A DNA stretch of 64,000 nt from the NCBI RefSeq assembly GCF_002923755.1, contig NZ_PGFZ01000007.1, positions 2,141-66,140 of the forward strand, written 5' to 3'. Shown in pieces: positions 37,613 to 44,995 of the stretch. Below the pieces are notes generated by a model. It ran no database searches and was not told the DNA's origin. It worked only from the letters and a program-made list of their open reading frames with translations. Within the stretch, counting starts at the first letter, position 1. Every line of letters starts with the position of its first letter. The translations under genes were made by a program, and so were the position numbers. Source of the stretch: Methylovulum psychrotolerans. GTDB lineage: Bacteria > Pseudomonadota > Gammaproteobacteria > Methylococcales > Methylomonadaceae.

Positions 37613-38965
37613 CTACGCTAGCGTGTACTTTAGCGTGGCTTCTTTGGTAACCTCAATTAACCGCCTGGTGATGTCGGCAAAAGAAGGCCGCCGCTTACTG
37701 TCATCCGCCAAACATGCCGACTGTAACTCTGTAAGAAGCTTAAGGGCATTCAGGCCGTTAGCTGTGGGATGGCAGCGTTCAAGCAATTCTTCTAAGAGGC
37801 AACCAAAAGCTCTGACTTCAAGCCGCTCTAGCCCATCGGCAATGTCCTTATCATGGGTCGGGTAAAACGATGCCGCACCGAAATCGCCAAGCAATGCCCG
37901 TCCCTGAGCGCAATGCAGAATATTATGGCCATAGAGGTCGCCATGCAGGATGCCTTGCTGGTGCAAATGCTGGGCGGCCGAAGCAATGCCTTCTGCTATC
38001 TGTAAGACCATCGGCAAATCGAAACGGGTATCTGAGGGGTAAATGTCGCGCGTGCAAGACACAAAGCTAGGAGGCTCTGCCAGCGTGCTGAATGCCGGGC
38101 TAATCAGTTCCAGCACTAAGCCGCTGATACCCGACGGATGGCCGCTCACCCTGCCCAACACTGTAATGAGATTGGGATGTTGTCCGGCCGCGACGGCTAC
38201 CGCCATTTCAGAATGTGGCAAGCCGTCACTGGTCACCGCACCTTTGAACAGCTTGGCCGCAACATGACAAGAGCTGCCGTCAGGCTTATGATAGTTAACG
38301 CGATGAATAAACCCAGACGCGCCCTCGCCTAACAGATGCTCACAATCTAGGCTATCCCAGGGAATATCGGCAACCGAAGCCGTCAGTATCCTGTTTTCCC
38401 ATTCAGCCCCGAAGGGATTGCCGGAATAGGCCAGCCACGATAAGCGCGGCAAAGACAATAACCAAGCCGGTAAACTATTAAGCCGATTGGCGGCGATACG
38501 GAGTAATTCAAGCCGTTTGCAGTTGGCCAGGGAGTCGGGTAAGGTTTGGAGATGATTGCCGGCCAACATTAGCTTTTGCAGTTGGGTGCAGTTCCCTATT
38601 GCCTCAGGCAACTCTCCGATCGCGTTATCCGTCAGAATCAACCACCGTAACGCAGCAGGGAGCGCCTTGGCGGGCACTGTGCGGATGTGGTTGGCCTTAA
38701 AGCCGATCATGCTCAGTTCAGGGCAACTGCCCAGCACTTCCGGCAATACTGTGAATTGGTTATCGGAGCAGAACACGATACGCAGCTTACTCAGCCGTGC
38801 AAAATCATCGGGGAGTTCAGAGAGCGCGTTGCCGGATAGGTCAAGAATCTCCAGCGTATCCGCTAGGCTCATAATCTCGCGGGGGAAACGGCTTAGGCCA
38901 CAGGACAGTTTCAGATGGCGAATACCGGCAAGCGCACCGGAGCGGAGTTGGTCGATTGTTTGCAT
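37613..38965 (-). CDS. Leucine-rich-repeat protein kinase, eukaryote-like
   Basis: 450 residues from the ATG at 38965, which has AAAGG seven bases upstream; the frame is open to 39073 but the extra part overlaps an inverted repeat. N-terminal LRRs cover ~10-195 (LEILDLSGNALSELPDDF, LQKLMLAGNHLQTLPDSL and others, ~23-residue period). The kinase-like domain (~205-440) has a glycine loop LGEGASGF, the Lys in VAAKLFK, an HGDLYGHN catalytic loop (HRD variant with Gly for Arg) and DFGAASF, so the catalytic residues are present. No membrane segment: probably a cytoplasmic Ser/Thr kinase sensing a protein ligand through the LRRs. Stands alone without a phosphatase. Similar LRR-kinase fusions exist in other proteobacteria; the substrate is unknown. 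Confidence 0.85.
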   Translation of the reverse strand: MQTIDQLRSGALAGIRHLKLSCGLSRFPREIMSLADTLEILDLSGNALSELPDDFARLSKLRIVFCSDNQFTVLPEVLGSCPELSMIGFKANHIRTVPAKALPAALRWLILTDNAIGELPEAIGNCTQLQKLMLAGNHLQTLPDSLANCKRLELLRIAANRLNSLPAWLLSLPRLSWLAYSGNPFGAEWENRILTASVADIPWDSLDCEHLLGEGASGFIHRVNYHKPDGSSCHVAAKLFKGAVTSDGLPHSEMAVAVAAGQHPNLITVLGRVSGHPSGISGLVLELISPAFSTLAEPPSFVSCTRDIYPSDTRFDLPMVLQIAEGIASAAQHLHQQGILHGDLYGHNILHCAQGRALLGDFGAASFYPTHDKDIADGLERLEVRAFGCLLEELLERCHPTANGLNALKLLTELQSACLADDSKRRPSFADITRRLIEVTKEATLKYTLA

Positions 38966-39532
38966 TGCTAAGCCTTTGACATTACTGAAATACCCTGCGT
39001 GTCTATTTAACGCCGGAAGTGGTTTTTCTACATTATCAGCGAAGGGTACGCTGCGTATATCCTTAGCCGCCAAGTAAGAGAGGTATGGCCTATCTTACTT
39101 GGCTAGGCCGCTGTCCGCAAACGCCTGTGATGCCACAACCACTGCCAAATAAGCCCGGAAGTGCCGCACAGACAGTTTACTGTTTGTATTACGGCCTTGA
39201 ATCTGAGTAAGTGGCCCGGCTGCCTGTCTCAGCTTGCGTCACTTTGGGGTGCTGGTGGATTAAAGTCTGTCCGAAGTGGTGGCTACCTAAAAATGGTCTA
39301 GACTATTGGCCTGTTATCCAAGGTTGAGGGTTTAGGGTAAAATGTCCCGATAAATCTGAGTTTATTCAGTTGATCGATAGGGGTTAAAATCAGTGCGTTT
39401 AAAGCGGAAAACCCTAATAACGCTATGAAAGACATTTTTATTGATTTTTTGAAATCGGACATTCTTGCCCTTAAGTTTTGCTGCCTTGTAGTTATTCTTA
39501 AGTGAGCAGAAATTCATCTATTTTTTTCTTTC
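38966..39532. other. Intergenic region between the LRR kinase and cobS
   Basis: About 570 bases with no convincing gene. It holds a perfect 11-bp inverted repeat at 39069-39103. Near 39130-39165 the sequence ccactgcc...aagcccggaag faintly recalls the 3' side of a cobalamin element, but the conserved 5' core is missing. The last ~120 bases before cobS are AT-rich and should carry its promoter. Confidence 0.45.
39069..39103. repeat. Perfect inverted repeat upstream of the LRR kinase
   Basis: GCCAAGTAAGA and TCTTACTTGGC, 11 bp each, separated by 13 bases. No T tract. Lies ~105 nt before the chosen kinase start, so it could be an operator or a leader hairpin. Confidence 0.65.
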
Positions 39533-40279
39533 ATGTTTAAACTAAAACACTTCCAACTGGCTTTAAGCTTTTATACCCGCTTACCCACCCCGCAAAATCT
39601 AGATTACCAACAACTGCCCCAGGCCAGTGTTTATCTGCCGTTGGTGGGGTGGATGGTGGGGCTTGGGTGCGGGTTGGTGTTTGCTGGAGCGGCGTTGTTA
39701 TGGTCGCCATGGACGGCGGCTATTTTGGCGGTGGTGGCGGGAATTTTTTTAACAGGGGCGTTCCATGAGGACGGTTTTGCCGATGTTTGCGACGGTTTTG
39801 GCGGCGGTTGGGGGCAGGAGCGGATTTTGGAGATTATGAAGGATTCGCGGGTGGGCGCTTATGGGGCTATCGGCATTGGTTTGTTGCTGCTGTTAAAAAT
39901 CAGCGTGTTGGCGGCACTGCCGATGGCTGTTGTGCCGTGGTTGTTGTGGGCGGGGCATAGTGCTAGCCGTTTGCCGCCGTTGTTGTTGATGCGCCGTTAT
40001 GAATATGCGCGGATCGGCGCTAGCAAGGGTGCGGCAGGGGTGTTTAAGCCGAACAGTCGGGCGTTGGGCTTTGCGGCGTTGTGTGCGCTGTTGCCGTTGC
40101 TGGGTCTGCCGCTGTGGTGTTGGTGGGCGGTGTTGCCGATGTTGGCGGTTAACGCGCTGTTGGGCGGGTATTTTTACCGTCAGATCGGCGGTTATACCGG
40201 GGATTGCTTGGGGGCGGCGCAGCAAGTCGCGGAGGTGGTGTTTTATTTGGCGGTGAGCGGGTTATGGACATTTATTTAA
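39533..40279 (+). CDS. cobS: Adenosylcobinamide-GDP ribazoletransferase (cobalamin synthase)
   Basis: 248 residues, polytopic inner-membrane protein. Signature FHEDGFADVCDGFGGG (~82-97) followed by RILEIMKDSRVGAYGAIG is the Mg-binding CobS motif. It joins alpha-ribazole to adenosylcobinamide-GDP, the last step of the nucleotide-loop pathway. Several hydrophobic helices follow. The next gene (cobC) begins 16 nt before its stop, so the two are coupled, and cobU comes next. No cobT or early-pathway gene is in the window, so this locus supports cobamide salvage or final assembly. Confidence 0.95.
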   Translation: MFKLKHFQLALSFYTRLPTPQNLDYQQLPQASVYLPLVGWMVGLGCGLVFAGAALLWSPWTAAILAVVAGIFLTGAFHEDGFADVCDGFGGGWGQERILEIMKDSRVGAYGAIGIGLLLLLKISVLAALPMAVVPWLLWAGHSASRLPPLLLMRRYEYARIGASKGAAGVFKPNSRALGFAALCALLPLLGLPLWCWWAVLPMLAVNALLGGYFYRQIGGYTGDCLGAAQQVAEVVFYLAVSGLWTFI

Positions 40280-40827
40280 TCCGCCATACCCAGACGGCGG
40301 CGGCACCTGGTTTATGTTACGGGCGTACGGATATTGGTTTGACGGCGGGTTTTACTGAGGAGTTGCAGAAAATCCGCGCCAAGTTGCCGCCGTTGGCCAG
40401 CGATTGTTTGGTGTTTTCTAGCCCTTTGCAGCGGTGTCGGCTGTTGGCGGAGGCGTTGTCGGGGCAGGTGCGTTTTGATGACCGTTTGTTGGAGATTAAT
40501 TTCGGGGCTTGGGAAAATACGCCTTTTACCGCGATTGACGAAGCAGCGTTACGGTATTGGACGGAACATTTTGTCGAGAGTACTCCGCCGGATGGCGAAA
40601 GTTTTACCGATTTATGGCGGCGGGCGGGGGCGTTCTGGCAGGATTTGGTCTGTCATGAGGCCAAGCAAGTCGTGGTGGTGACACATGCGGGGACAATCCG
40701 GGCGTTGTTGGCGCAGGTGTTGGATTTGCCGTTGGCGAATGCTTTTCAGTTCCGTATCGGGTTAAGTTCCGTGCATAAGCTGCATTACACGCCTGACTAT
40801 ACTTATATCGATTATCTTAACCAATAA
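40264..40827 (+). CDS. cobC: Alpha-ribazole phosphatase / histidine phosphatase
   Basis: 187 residues from the ATG at 40264 inside the end of cobS (MDIYLIRHTQTAAAPGLCYG). Histidine phosphatase family: catalytic RHTQ near residue 7-10 and THAGTIRALLAQ near 140. Removes phosphate from alpha-ribazole-5'-phosphate to feed CobS. A 16-nt overlap with cobS and 5-nt gap to cobU mark an operon. Family assignment is strong; specificity comes from the neighbours. Confidence 0.92.
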   Translation: MDIYLIRHTQTAAAPGLCYGRTDIGLTAGFTEELQKIRAKLPPLASDCLVFSSPLQRCRLLAEALSGQVRFDDRLLEINFGAWENTPFTAIDEAALRYWTEHFVESTPPDGESFTDLWRRAGAFWQDLVCHEAKQVVVVTHAGTIRALLAQVLDLPLANAFQFRIGLSSVHKLHYTPDYTYIDYLNQ

Positions 40828-40832
40828 GTGCT

Positions 40833-41330
40833 ATGAAGACTCTTTTTATCGGCGGTGTTAAAAGCGGTAAGTCGCGCTTGGCGGAGGCGTATATTTTGGC
40901 GCAGGCGGGGCAGGTGCAGCCGTATTATTTGGCGACGACCGAATTGCTGGATGTGGGGATGCGGGCGCGGATTGCCGAGCATCAGGCGCGGCGGCAAGCG
41001 GCGTTTAGTACCTTGGAGGAGCCTCTGGACTTATTGGCGGCGGTACAAGGTTGTACCGCGCCCGTGTTGGTGGAGTGTGTGACCATGTGGCTGAACAATA
41101 TGCTGTATCACCACTATGGCGAGGCGGAGATTTTGGCGCGTTTGGCGGCGTTATTGGCATGGCCTGGCGATTTGGTGCTGGTGCATAATGAAGTGGGTTT
41201 AGGCGTTATCCCGGATAATGCTTTGGCGCGGCAGTTTGTCGATTTGTCGGGCAAGGCCGCGCAGATGATGGGCGCGGCTTGTGATAAGGTGTTTTTTTGC
41301 AGCGCGGGCTTGGCCTTGCCGATGAAGTGA
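40833..41330 (+). CDS. cobU: Adenosylcobinamide kinase / GMP transferase
   Basis: 165 residues. Walker A GGVKSGKSR (~7-15), then YYLATTE, RIAEHQARR with the likely guanylylated His region, VLVECVTMWLNN, and VHNEVGLGVIPDNALARQF, all CobU hallmarks. Phosphorylates and guanylylates adenosylcobinamide to make AdoCbi-GDP for CobS. Last gene of the cobS-cobC-cobU operon; converges with the GST gene 5 nt away. Confidence 0.94.
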   Translation: MKTLFIGGVKSGKSRLAEAYILAQAGQVQPYYLATTELLDVGMRARIAEHQARRQAAFSTLEEPLDLLAAVQGCTAPVLVECVTMWLNNMLYHHYGEAEILARLAALLAWPGDLVLVHNEVGLGVIPDNALARQFVDLSGKAAQMMGAACDKVFFCSAGLALPMK

Positions 41331-41335
41331 GGCGG

Positions 41336-41968
41336 TCAGGGGAATAGTTGGGGTTCGCTCGCCGCTGTCCAATCGGGATATTTGCGCATGATGGTGTGGA
41401 AGTGTTCGGAGGCCAAGAAATTGTCTAGCCACTGCTGGAGGGCAGTATAGCCGCTGTGTTGGAACCAGTGCGGGTCGACGGCGGCGAATTGGCGGACGAA
41501 CGGTAAGATAGCGGCATCGGTTAGGGAAAAATCCGCACTGCTTAGCTGGGCGTGCTGTTGCAAGCGCCCATTCAGTATCGCCAAAAATTTGCTGCCTTGT
41601 TGCCGATAATACGCTAAAGGGTAATCGGGATAGCGGTCGGCGTATTTGTAGCGGTCTAAAAAATATTTAAATTCGCCGTCGTTTTGGGCGATGAGCGCAG
41701 GGTCGGCGGGCTTGAGCCAGTTTGCGGGGTCTTGTTGGCCTAATGCCCAGTGCATAATGTCCAAACTTTCTTCTAGCACTATGCCGTCGGGTAAGTGCAA
41801 GACGGGGACGGTAGCCTTAGGTGAGAGGGCGAGCAGTTCTGGCGGCTTGTTTTTTAACGCCACTTCCCGGAGTTCGGTGCGGATGCCGCTATAGGCTAGG
41901 GCGAGTCTTGCCCGCATGGCATAAGGGCAACGGCGGAAGCTGTAGAGAATGGGTAGGGTGGCAGACAT
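41336..41968 (-). CDS. Glutathione S-transferase family protein
   Basis: 210 residues. N-terminal thioredoxin-like domain with SFRRCPYAMRARLAL (Cys14-Pro-Tyr, glutaredoxin-like active site), cis-Pro region KATVPVLHLPDG and VLEESLDIMHWA; C-terminal helical domain with LTDAAILPFVRQFAAVD. The CPY motif suggests an omega- or Grx2-type enzyme that uses a cysteine for thiol transfer rather than classical conjugation. It sits alone on the minus strand between the cob operon and the riboswitch. Cytoplasmic. Substrate unknown. Confidence 0.88.
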   Translation of the reverse strand: MSATLPILYSFRRCPYAMRARLALAYSGIRTELREVALKNKPPELLALSPKATVPVLHLPDGIVLEESLDIMHWALGQQDPANWLKPADPALIAQNDGEFKYFLDRYKYADRYPDYPLAYYRQQGSKFLAILNGRLQQHAQLSSADFSLTDAAILPFVRQFAAVDPHWFQHSGYTALQQWLDNFLASEHFHTIMRKYPDWTAASEPQLFP

Positions 41969-42105
41969 CGGGTTATGGATGGGTTGAAAAAGAGCTTATT
42001 AATTCAGAAGGCAAGCGGGAAAGCAAGTTTTCCTTGTCTTCCAGCCGTTGCCAGACGGCAACTTTAAGTTGCTATTCGGCGACAAAAACCTATAATGTTC
42101 GCTTG

Positions 42106-42283
42106 CTTTTAGGTTCCGGCGGATAAATGTCTGTCGGTTAAACGGGAAGTCGGTGCTTTAAGCCGACGCTGCCCCCGCAACGGTAATTCAGTAAAGGCTT
42201 GTCGAAATGCCACTGTGCTTTGTGCATGGGAAGGTGACAAGTCAGGCTCCTGCCACTGTTAAGCCCGGAGACCGGCCTAAAAG
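42106..42283 (+). promoter_or_regulatory. Cobalamin (AdoCbl) riboswitch upstream of btuB
   Basis: Closing stem CTTTTAGG / CCTAAAAG at the two ends, then conserved landmarks in order: GTTAAACGGGAAGTCGGTG, CGCTGCCCCCGCAACGGTAA, the B12-box-like GCCACTGT, GGGAAGGTGAC, a second CCACTG and AAGCCCGGAGACCGGCC. The order and sequences match the B12 riboswitch class. It lies 131 nt before the btuB start, so binding of adenosylcobalamin should shut down btuB. Confidence 0.95.
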
Positions 42284-42414
42284 CGTATTCGGCACAGCGG
42301 CGGGCTGTTCTGCGAAATAAGGCTATGGCGCATTTCCTTGTGCGTAGGCCTGCTTTTGTGTCTGTCCGCGCTGTGATTCTCTTTTCACGATGCGCGGGCG
42401 GCGCAGAGGACATC

Positions 42415-44262
42415 ATGCAAAAAATTATAGCCACTCCTTTTTTAAGTCTTATTATCCCTTTTTCTAGCGTTTATGCCGGGCAACCCGTCGATTTGCCAGG
42501 CGTTGTTGTGACCGCGACCCGTGCTGAAACCTTGCAAAACGAACTGGCGGCAGGGGCTACCGTCTACACGCGGCAAGATATTGAGCGCTTGCAAGTCAAA
42601 ACCTTACCCGATTTGTTTAAAGGCACGCTAGGTGTTGATATTGCCCAGAGCGGCGGCTATGGGCAAACTACCGATTTGTTTTTGCGCGGGACTAACCCTG
42701 GGCATGTCTTGGTGCTGATTGACGGCATTAAGGTCGGCTCGGTCACTACCGGGACAATGCCTTATGAGTTGATCCCTATTGACCAAATCGAGCGCGTGGA
42801 AATCGTTAGGGGGCCGCAATCGAGCTTATACGGTTCGGAAGCTATCGGCGGGGTGATCCAGATTTTTACCCGCAAAGGCAGTCATGGTGATGATAAGCCG
42901 CATGTCAGTTTGCAAGCGGGCGGTGGCTCTTATGACACGGCCCATACTGCCGGGACGGTCAGCGGTAATCTGGGCCGCAATTGGTATAATTTGGGGGTGT
43001 CGCATATTGATTCGGCAGGCTTTAATGCTAAACAACACAGCGACCCTGACCGTGACGGTTATGAAAATACGGGGGTCAATGCCCGGTTTGGCCATCGGTT
43101 TGCCAATGCTGCCGAAATTGAGGGGTTTTTTCTCCGGTCACAAGGCACTAACCAATATGATTCCAGTTTTGGCGGCAATAATTCGGCGTTTATCAATCAA
43201 GTGTTTGGCCTGACCGGGCAGATGGATGTACGAAAAGATTGGCATACCTTATTACGCTTGGGCCGCAGTACCGATGATTTGGACACTTTTTTCCCGGACG
43301 GCAGTTTCGAGAGCCGTTATAACACGACCCGCTGGAACGCCAGTTGGCTGAATCAGGTGCGCTTAAGCGATGCCCATCAGTTGACGGTCGGTGCGGATTA
43401 CCGTTTGGATGAAGTGGCGAGCGGTGATTTGGATACTTATAGTCCGGGTTTTAATACTTATAGCCAAAAGTCGCGTTATGATGCCGGGCTGTTTTCGGAA
43501 CTGCATAGCCGGGTGTTGGAGCGGCATTTTCTCAATGCTTCGGTGCGGGGCGATAAGAATGAGGCTTTTGGCGATTATGTGACGGGCAGTGTCGGCTGGC
43601 GTTATAACTCAGTGCTGGGCATTAACCCTTTCGCGAGTTTCGGTAATGCTTTTAAGGCTCCGACCTTTAATGAGCTGTATTGGCCGAATACCGGGTTTGG
43701 CGGCGGTAATCCGCACTTAAAGCCGGAAGAGTCGCAATCGGTTGAAGTGGGGGTGTCCGGGGTGCATAAACAAGTGCAATGGGAGTTACGCGCGTATCAT
43801 ACCGATGTCGACCAGCTTATTTCCGGCTGGCCGCCTGTCAACATCAATAAGGCGCGTATTGAAGGCATTGAAGCGCAATTGGTGACGGATTTCTTGGGCT
43901 GGCATCATAAACTCAATCTGAATTTGTTGAATCCGGTGGATGTGGCGACGGGCCTGCGTTTGCAGCGCCGTGCCGATAAGTCCTTGTCATTTGATTTGTC
44001 GCGCTCTATCGGGGTGTTTGATGTTGGGGCGGCGGTGTTGGCGCAAGGCGACCGCCCGGATATTGACTACAATACTTATCCTTATCAGCGCGTCAGTCTG
44101 CATGGTTTCGTTACCGTAGATTTGCGTGCCGCTTGGCATATCAATAAAAACTGGCTGCTCAGCGGTAAATTGAACAATTTGCTGGATGAAAATTATCAGA
44201 CAGTGAATGGTTATAATACCCCTGACCGAAACTTTTTTGTCTCAATCCATTATAACGATTAA
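42415..44262 (+). CDS. btuB: TonB-dependent cobalamin receptor BtuB
   Basis: 615 residues from the ATG at 42415, preceded by AGAGGA; the open frame further upstream overlaps the riboswitch leader. Signal peptide to about residue 23 (SSVYA), TonB box-like VVVTATR, plug domain (~30-150: TRQDIERLQVKTLPDLFKG, LRGTNPGHVLVLIDGIKVG, VEIVRGPQSSLYGSEAIGGV) and a 22-strand barrel ending in the outer-membrane signature FFVSIHYND (aromatic near the end). Imports cobamides across the outer membrane with TonB. Size equals E. coli BtuB (614). Control by the riboswitch confirms the substrate class. Confidence 0.94.
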   Translation: MQKIIATPFLSLIIPFSSVYAGQPVDLPGVVVTATRAETLQNELAAGATVYTRQDIERLQVKTLPDLFKGTLGVDIAQSGGYGQTTDLFLRGTNPGHVLVLIDGIKVGSVTTGTMPYELIPIDQIERVEIVRGPQSSLYGSEAIGGVIQIFTRKGSHGDDKPHVSLQAGGGSYDTAHTAGTVSGNLGRNWYNLGVSHIDSAGFNAKQHSDPDRDGYENTGVNARFGHRFANAAEIEGFFLRSQGTNQYDSSFGGNNSAFINQVFGLTGQMDVRKDWHTLLRLGRSTDDLDTFFPDGSFESRYNTTRWNASWLNQVRLSDAHQLTVGADYRLDEVASGDLDTYSPGFNTYSQKSRYDAGLFSELHSRVLERHFLNASVRGDKNEAFGDYVTGSVGWRYNSVLGINPFASFGNAFKAPTFNELYWPNTGFGGGNPHLKPEESQSVEVGVSGVHKQVQWELRAYHTDVDQLISGWPPVNINKARIEGIEAQLVTDFLGWHHKLNLNLLNPVDVATGLRLQRRADKSLSFDLSRSIGVFDVGAAVLAQGDRPDIDYNTYPYQRVSLHGFVTVDLRAAWHINKNWLLSGKLNNLLDENYQTVNGYNTPDRNFFVSIHYND

Positions 44263-44370
44263 GCTACACGGTATGGGTGTTGTTTGGCCGTTTGGTAACG
44301 CCCCGCTGAAGCCTTGAGTAGGGCTTAAATACGGGGTGATGACAGTTTTTTATGTAATTTGGAGAATCTT

Positions 44371-44937
44371 ATGAAGTTGACTATGAATAATACGGCTATT
44401 TTGCCATTGTTGGCCTTGATGGCGGCGACCCGCGTGCATCATTTCGGTTCGGCGTGGTCTTTGCCGGACGCGTCGCTGGCGGTGTTTTTTCTGGCAGGCC
44501 TGTATGTGAGCCAACGGGCTTGGCTGGCGGGTCTGTTACTGGCGGCAGGATTGTTGGATTATCTGGCGATTAACCAATTTAACGTCAGCGATTGGTGTAT
44601 GTCGCCTGCTTATGGGTTTCTGATCCCGACTTATGCGGTTATGTGGTTGGCCGGGCGGTATTGCCGCTTGTTTATGGCGGCGGGCCAACAGGGCTGGTTG
44701 TTGTTGATGGCGTTGGCGGCGGCTTCGGCTTCGGTGGCGTTTGTCATTTCCAACGGCAGTTTCTTTCTGTTCTCAGGCCGTTATGCCGATATGCCGATGG
44801 TGGATTATAGCCTTTCGGTCAGCCAGTATTTTCCCGCTTATGTTGGTGCGGCGGTGGCTTACGCAGTGGCGGGTTTTGCGGTGGTTAAGGCCGTTGGGGT
44901 GTTGATGGCGGCGGTTGGGCAAGAAAAAGCCGTTTAA
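44371..44937 (+). CDS. Polytopic membrane protein downstream of btuB, unknown
   Basis: 188 residues from the ATG at 44371 with GGAGAA seven bases upstream. About five hydrophobic helices: AILPLLALMAATRV, LAVFFLAGLYVSQ, WLAGLLLAAGLLDYL, YGFLIPTYAVMWLAG, WLLLMALAAASASVAFVIS, YVGAAVAYAVAGFAVV. The size, hydrophobicity and short polar loops resemble substrate-binding S components of ECF transporters or small cobalt-related permeases, but no specific family is certain. It follows btuB by 108 nt without a strong terminator between, so it is probably read from the B12-controlled transcript. A role in inner-membrane cobamide or cobalt transport is inferred. Confidence 0.75.
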   Translation: MKLTMNNTAILPLLALMAATRVHHFGSAWSLPDASLAVFFLAGLYVSQRAWLAGLLLAAGLLDYLAINQFNVSDWCMSPAYGFLIPTYAVMWLAGRYCRLFMAAGQQGWLLLMALAAASASVAFVISNGSFFLFSGRYADMPMVDYSLSVSQYFPAYVGAAVAYAVAGFAVVKAVGVLMAAVGQEKAV

Positions 44938-44946
44938 GCCTTTTGT

Positions 44947-44987
44947 AACCCGCCCAAGGCCAGGGTGTCCCTGGCCTTGGGCGGGTT
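44947..44987. terminator. Very strong hairpin between convergent genes
   Basis: AACCCGCCCAAGGCCAGGG and its exact complement form a perfect 19-bp stem with a TGT loop between the ends of the membrane-protein gene (plus) and the RTX gene (minus). No T tract on either side; likely a shared bidirectional stop. Confidence 0.7.
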
Positions 44988-44995
44988 GATACCGT

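Noticed and set aside
39130-39165. A second cobalamin riboswitch before cobS
   Set aside because: Only the 3' side is faintly similar; the conserved core and closing stem are missing.
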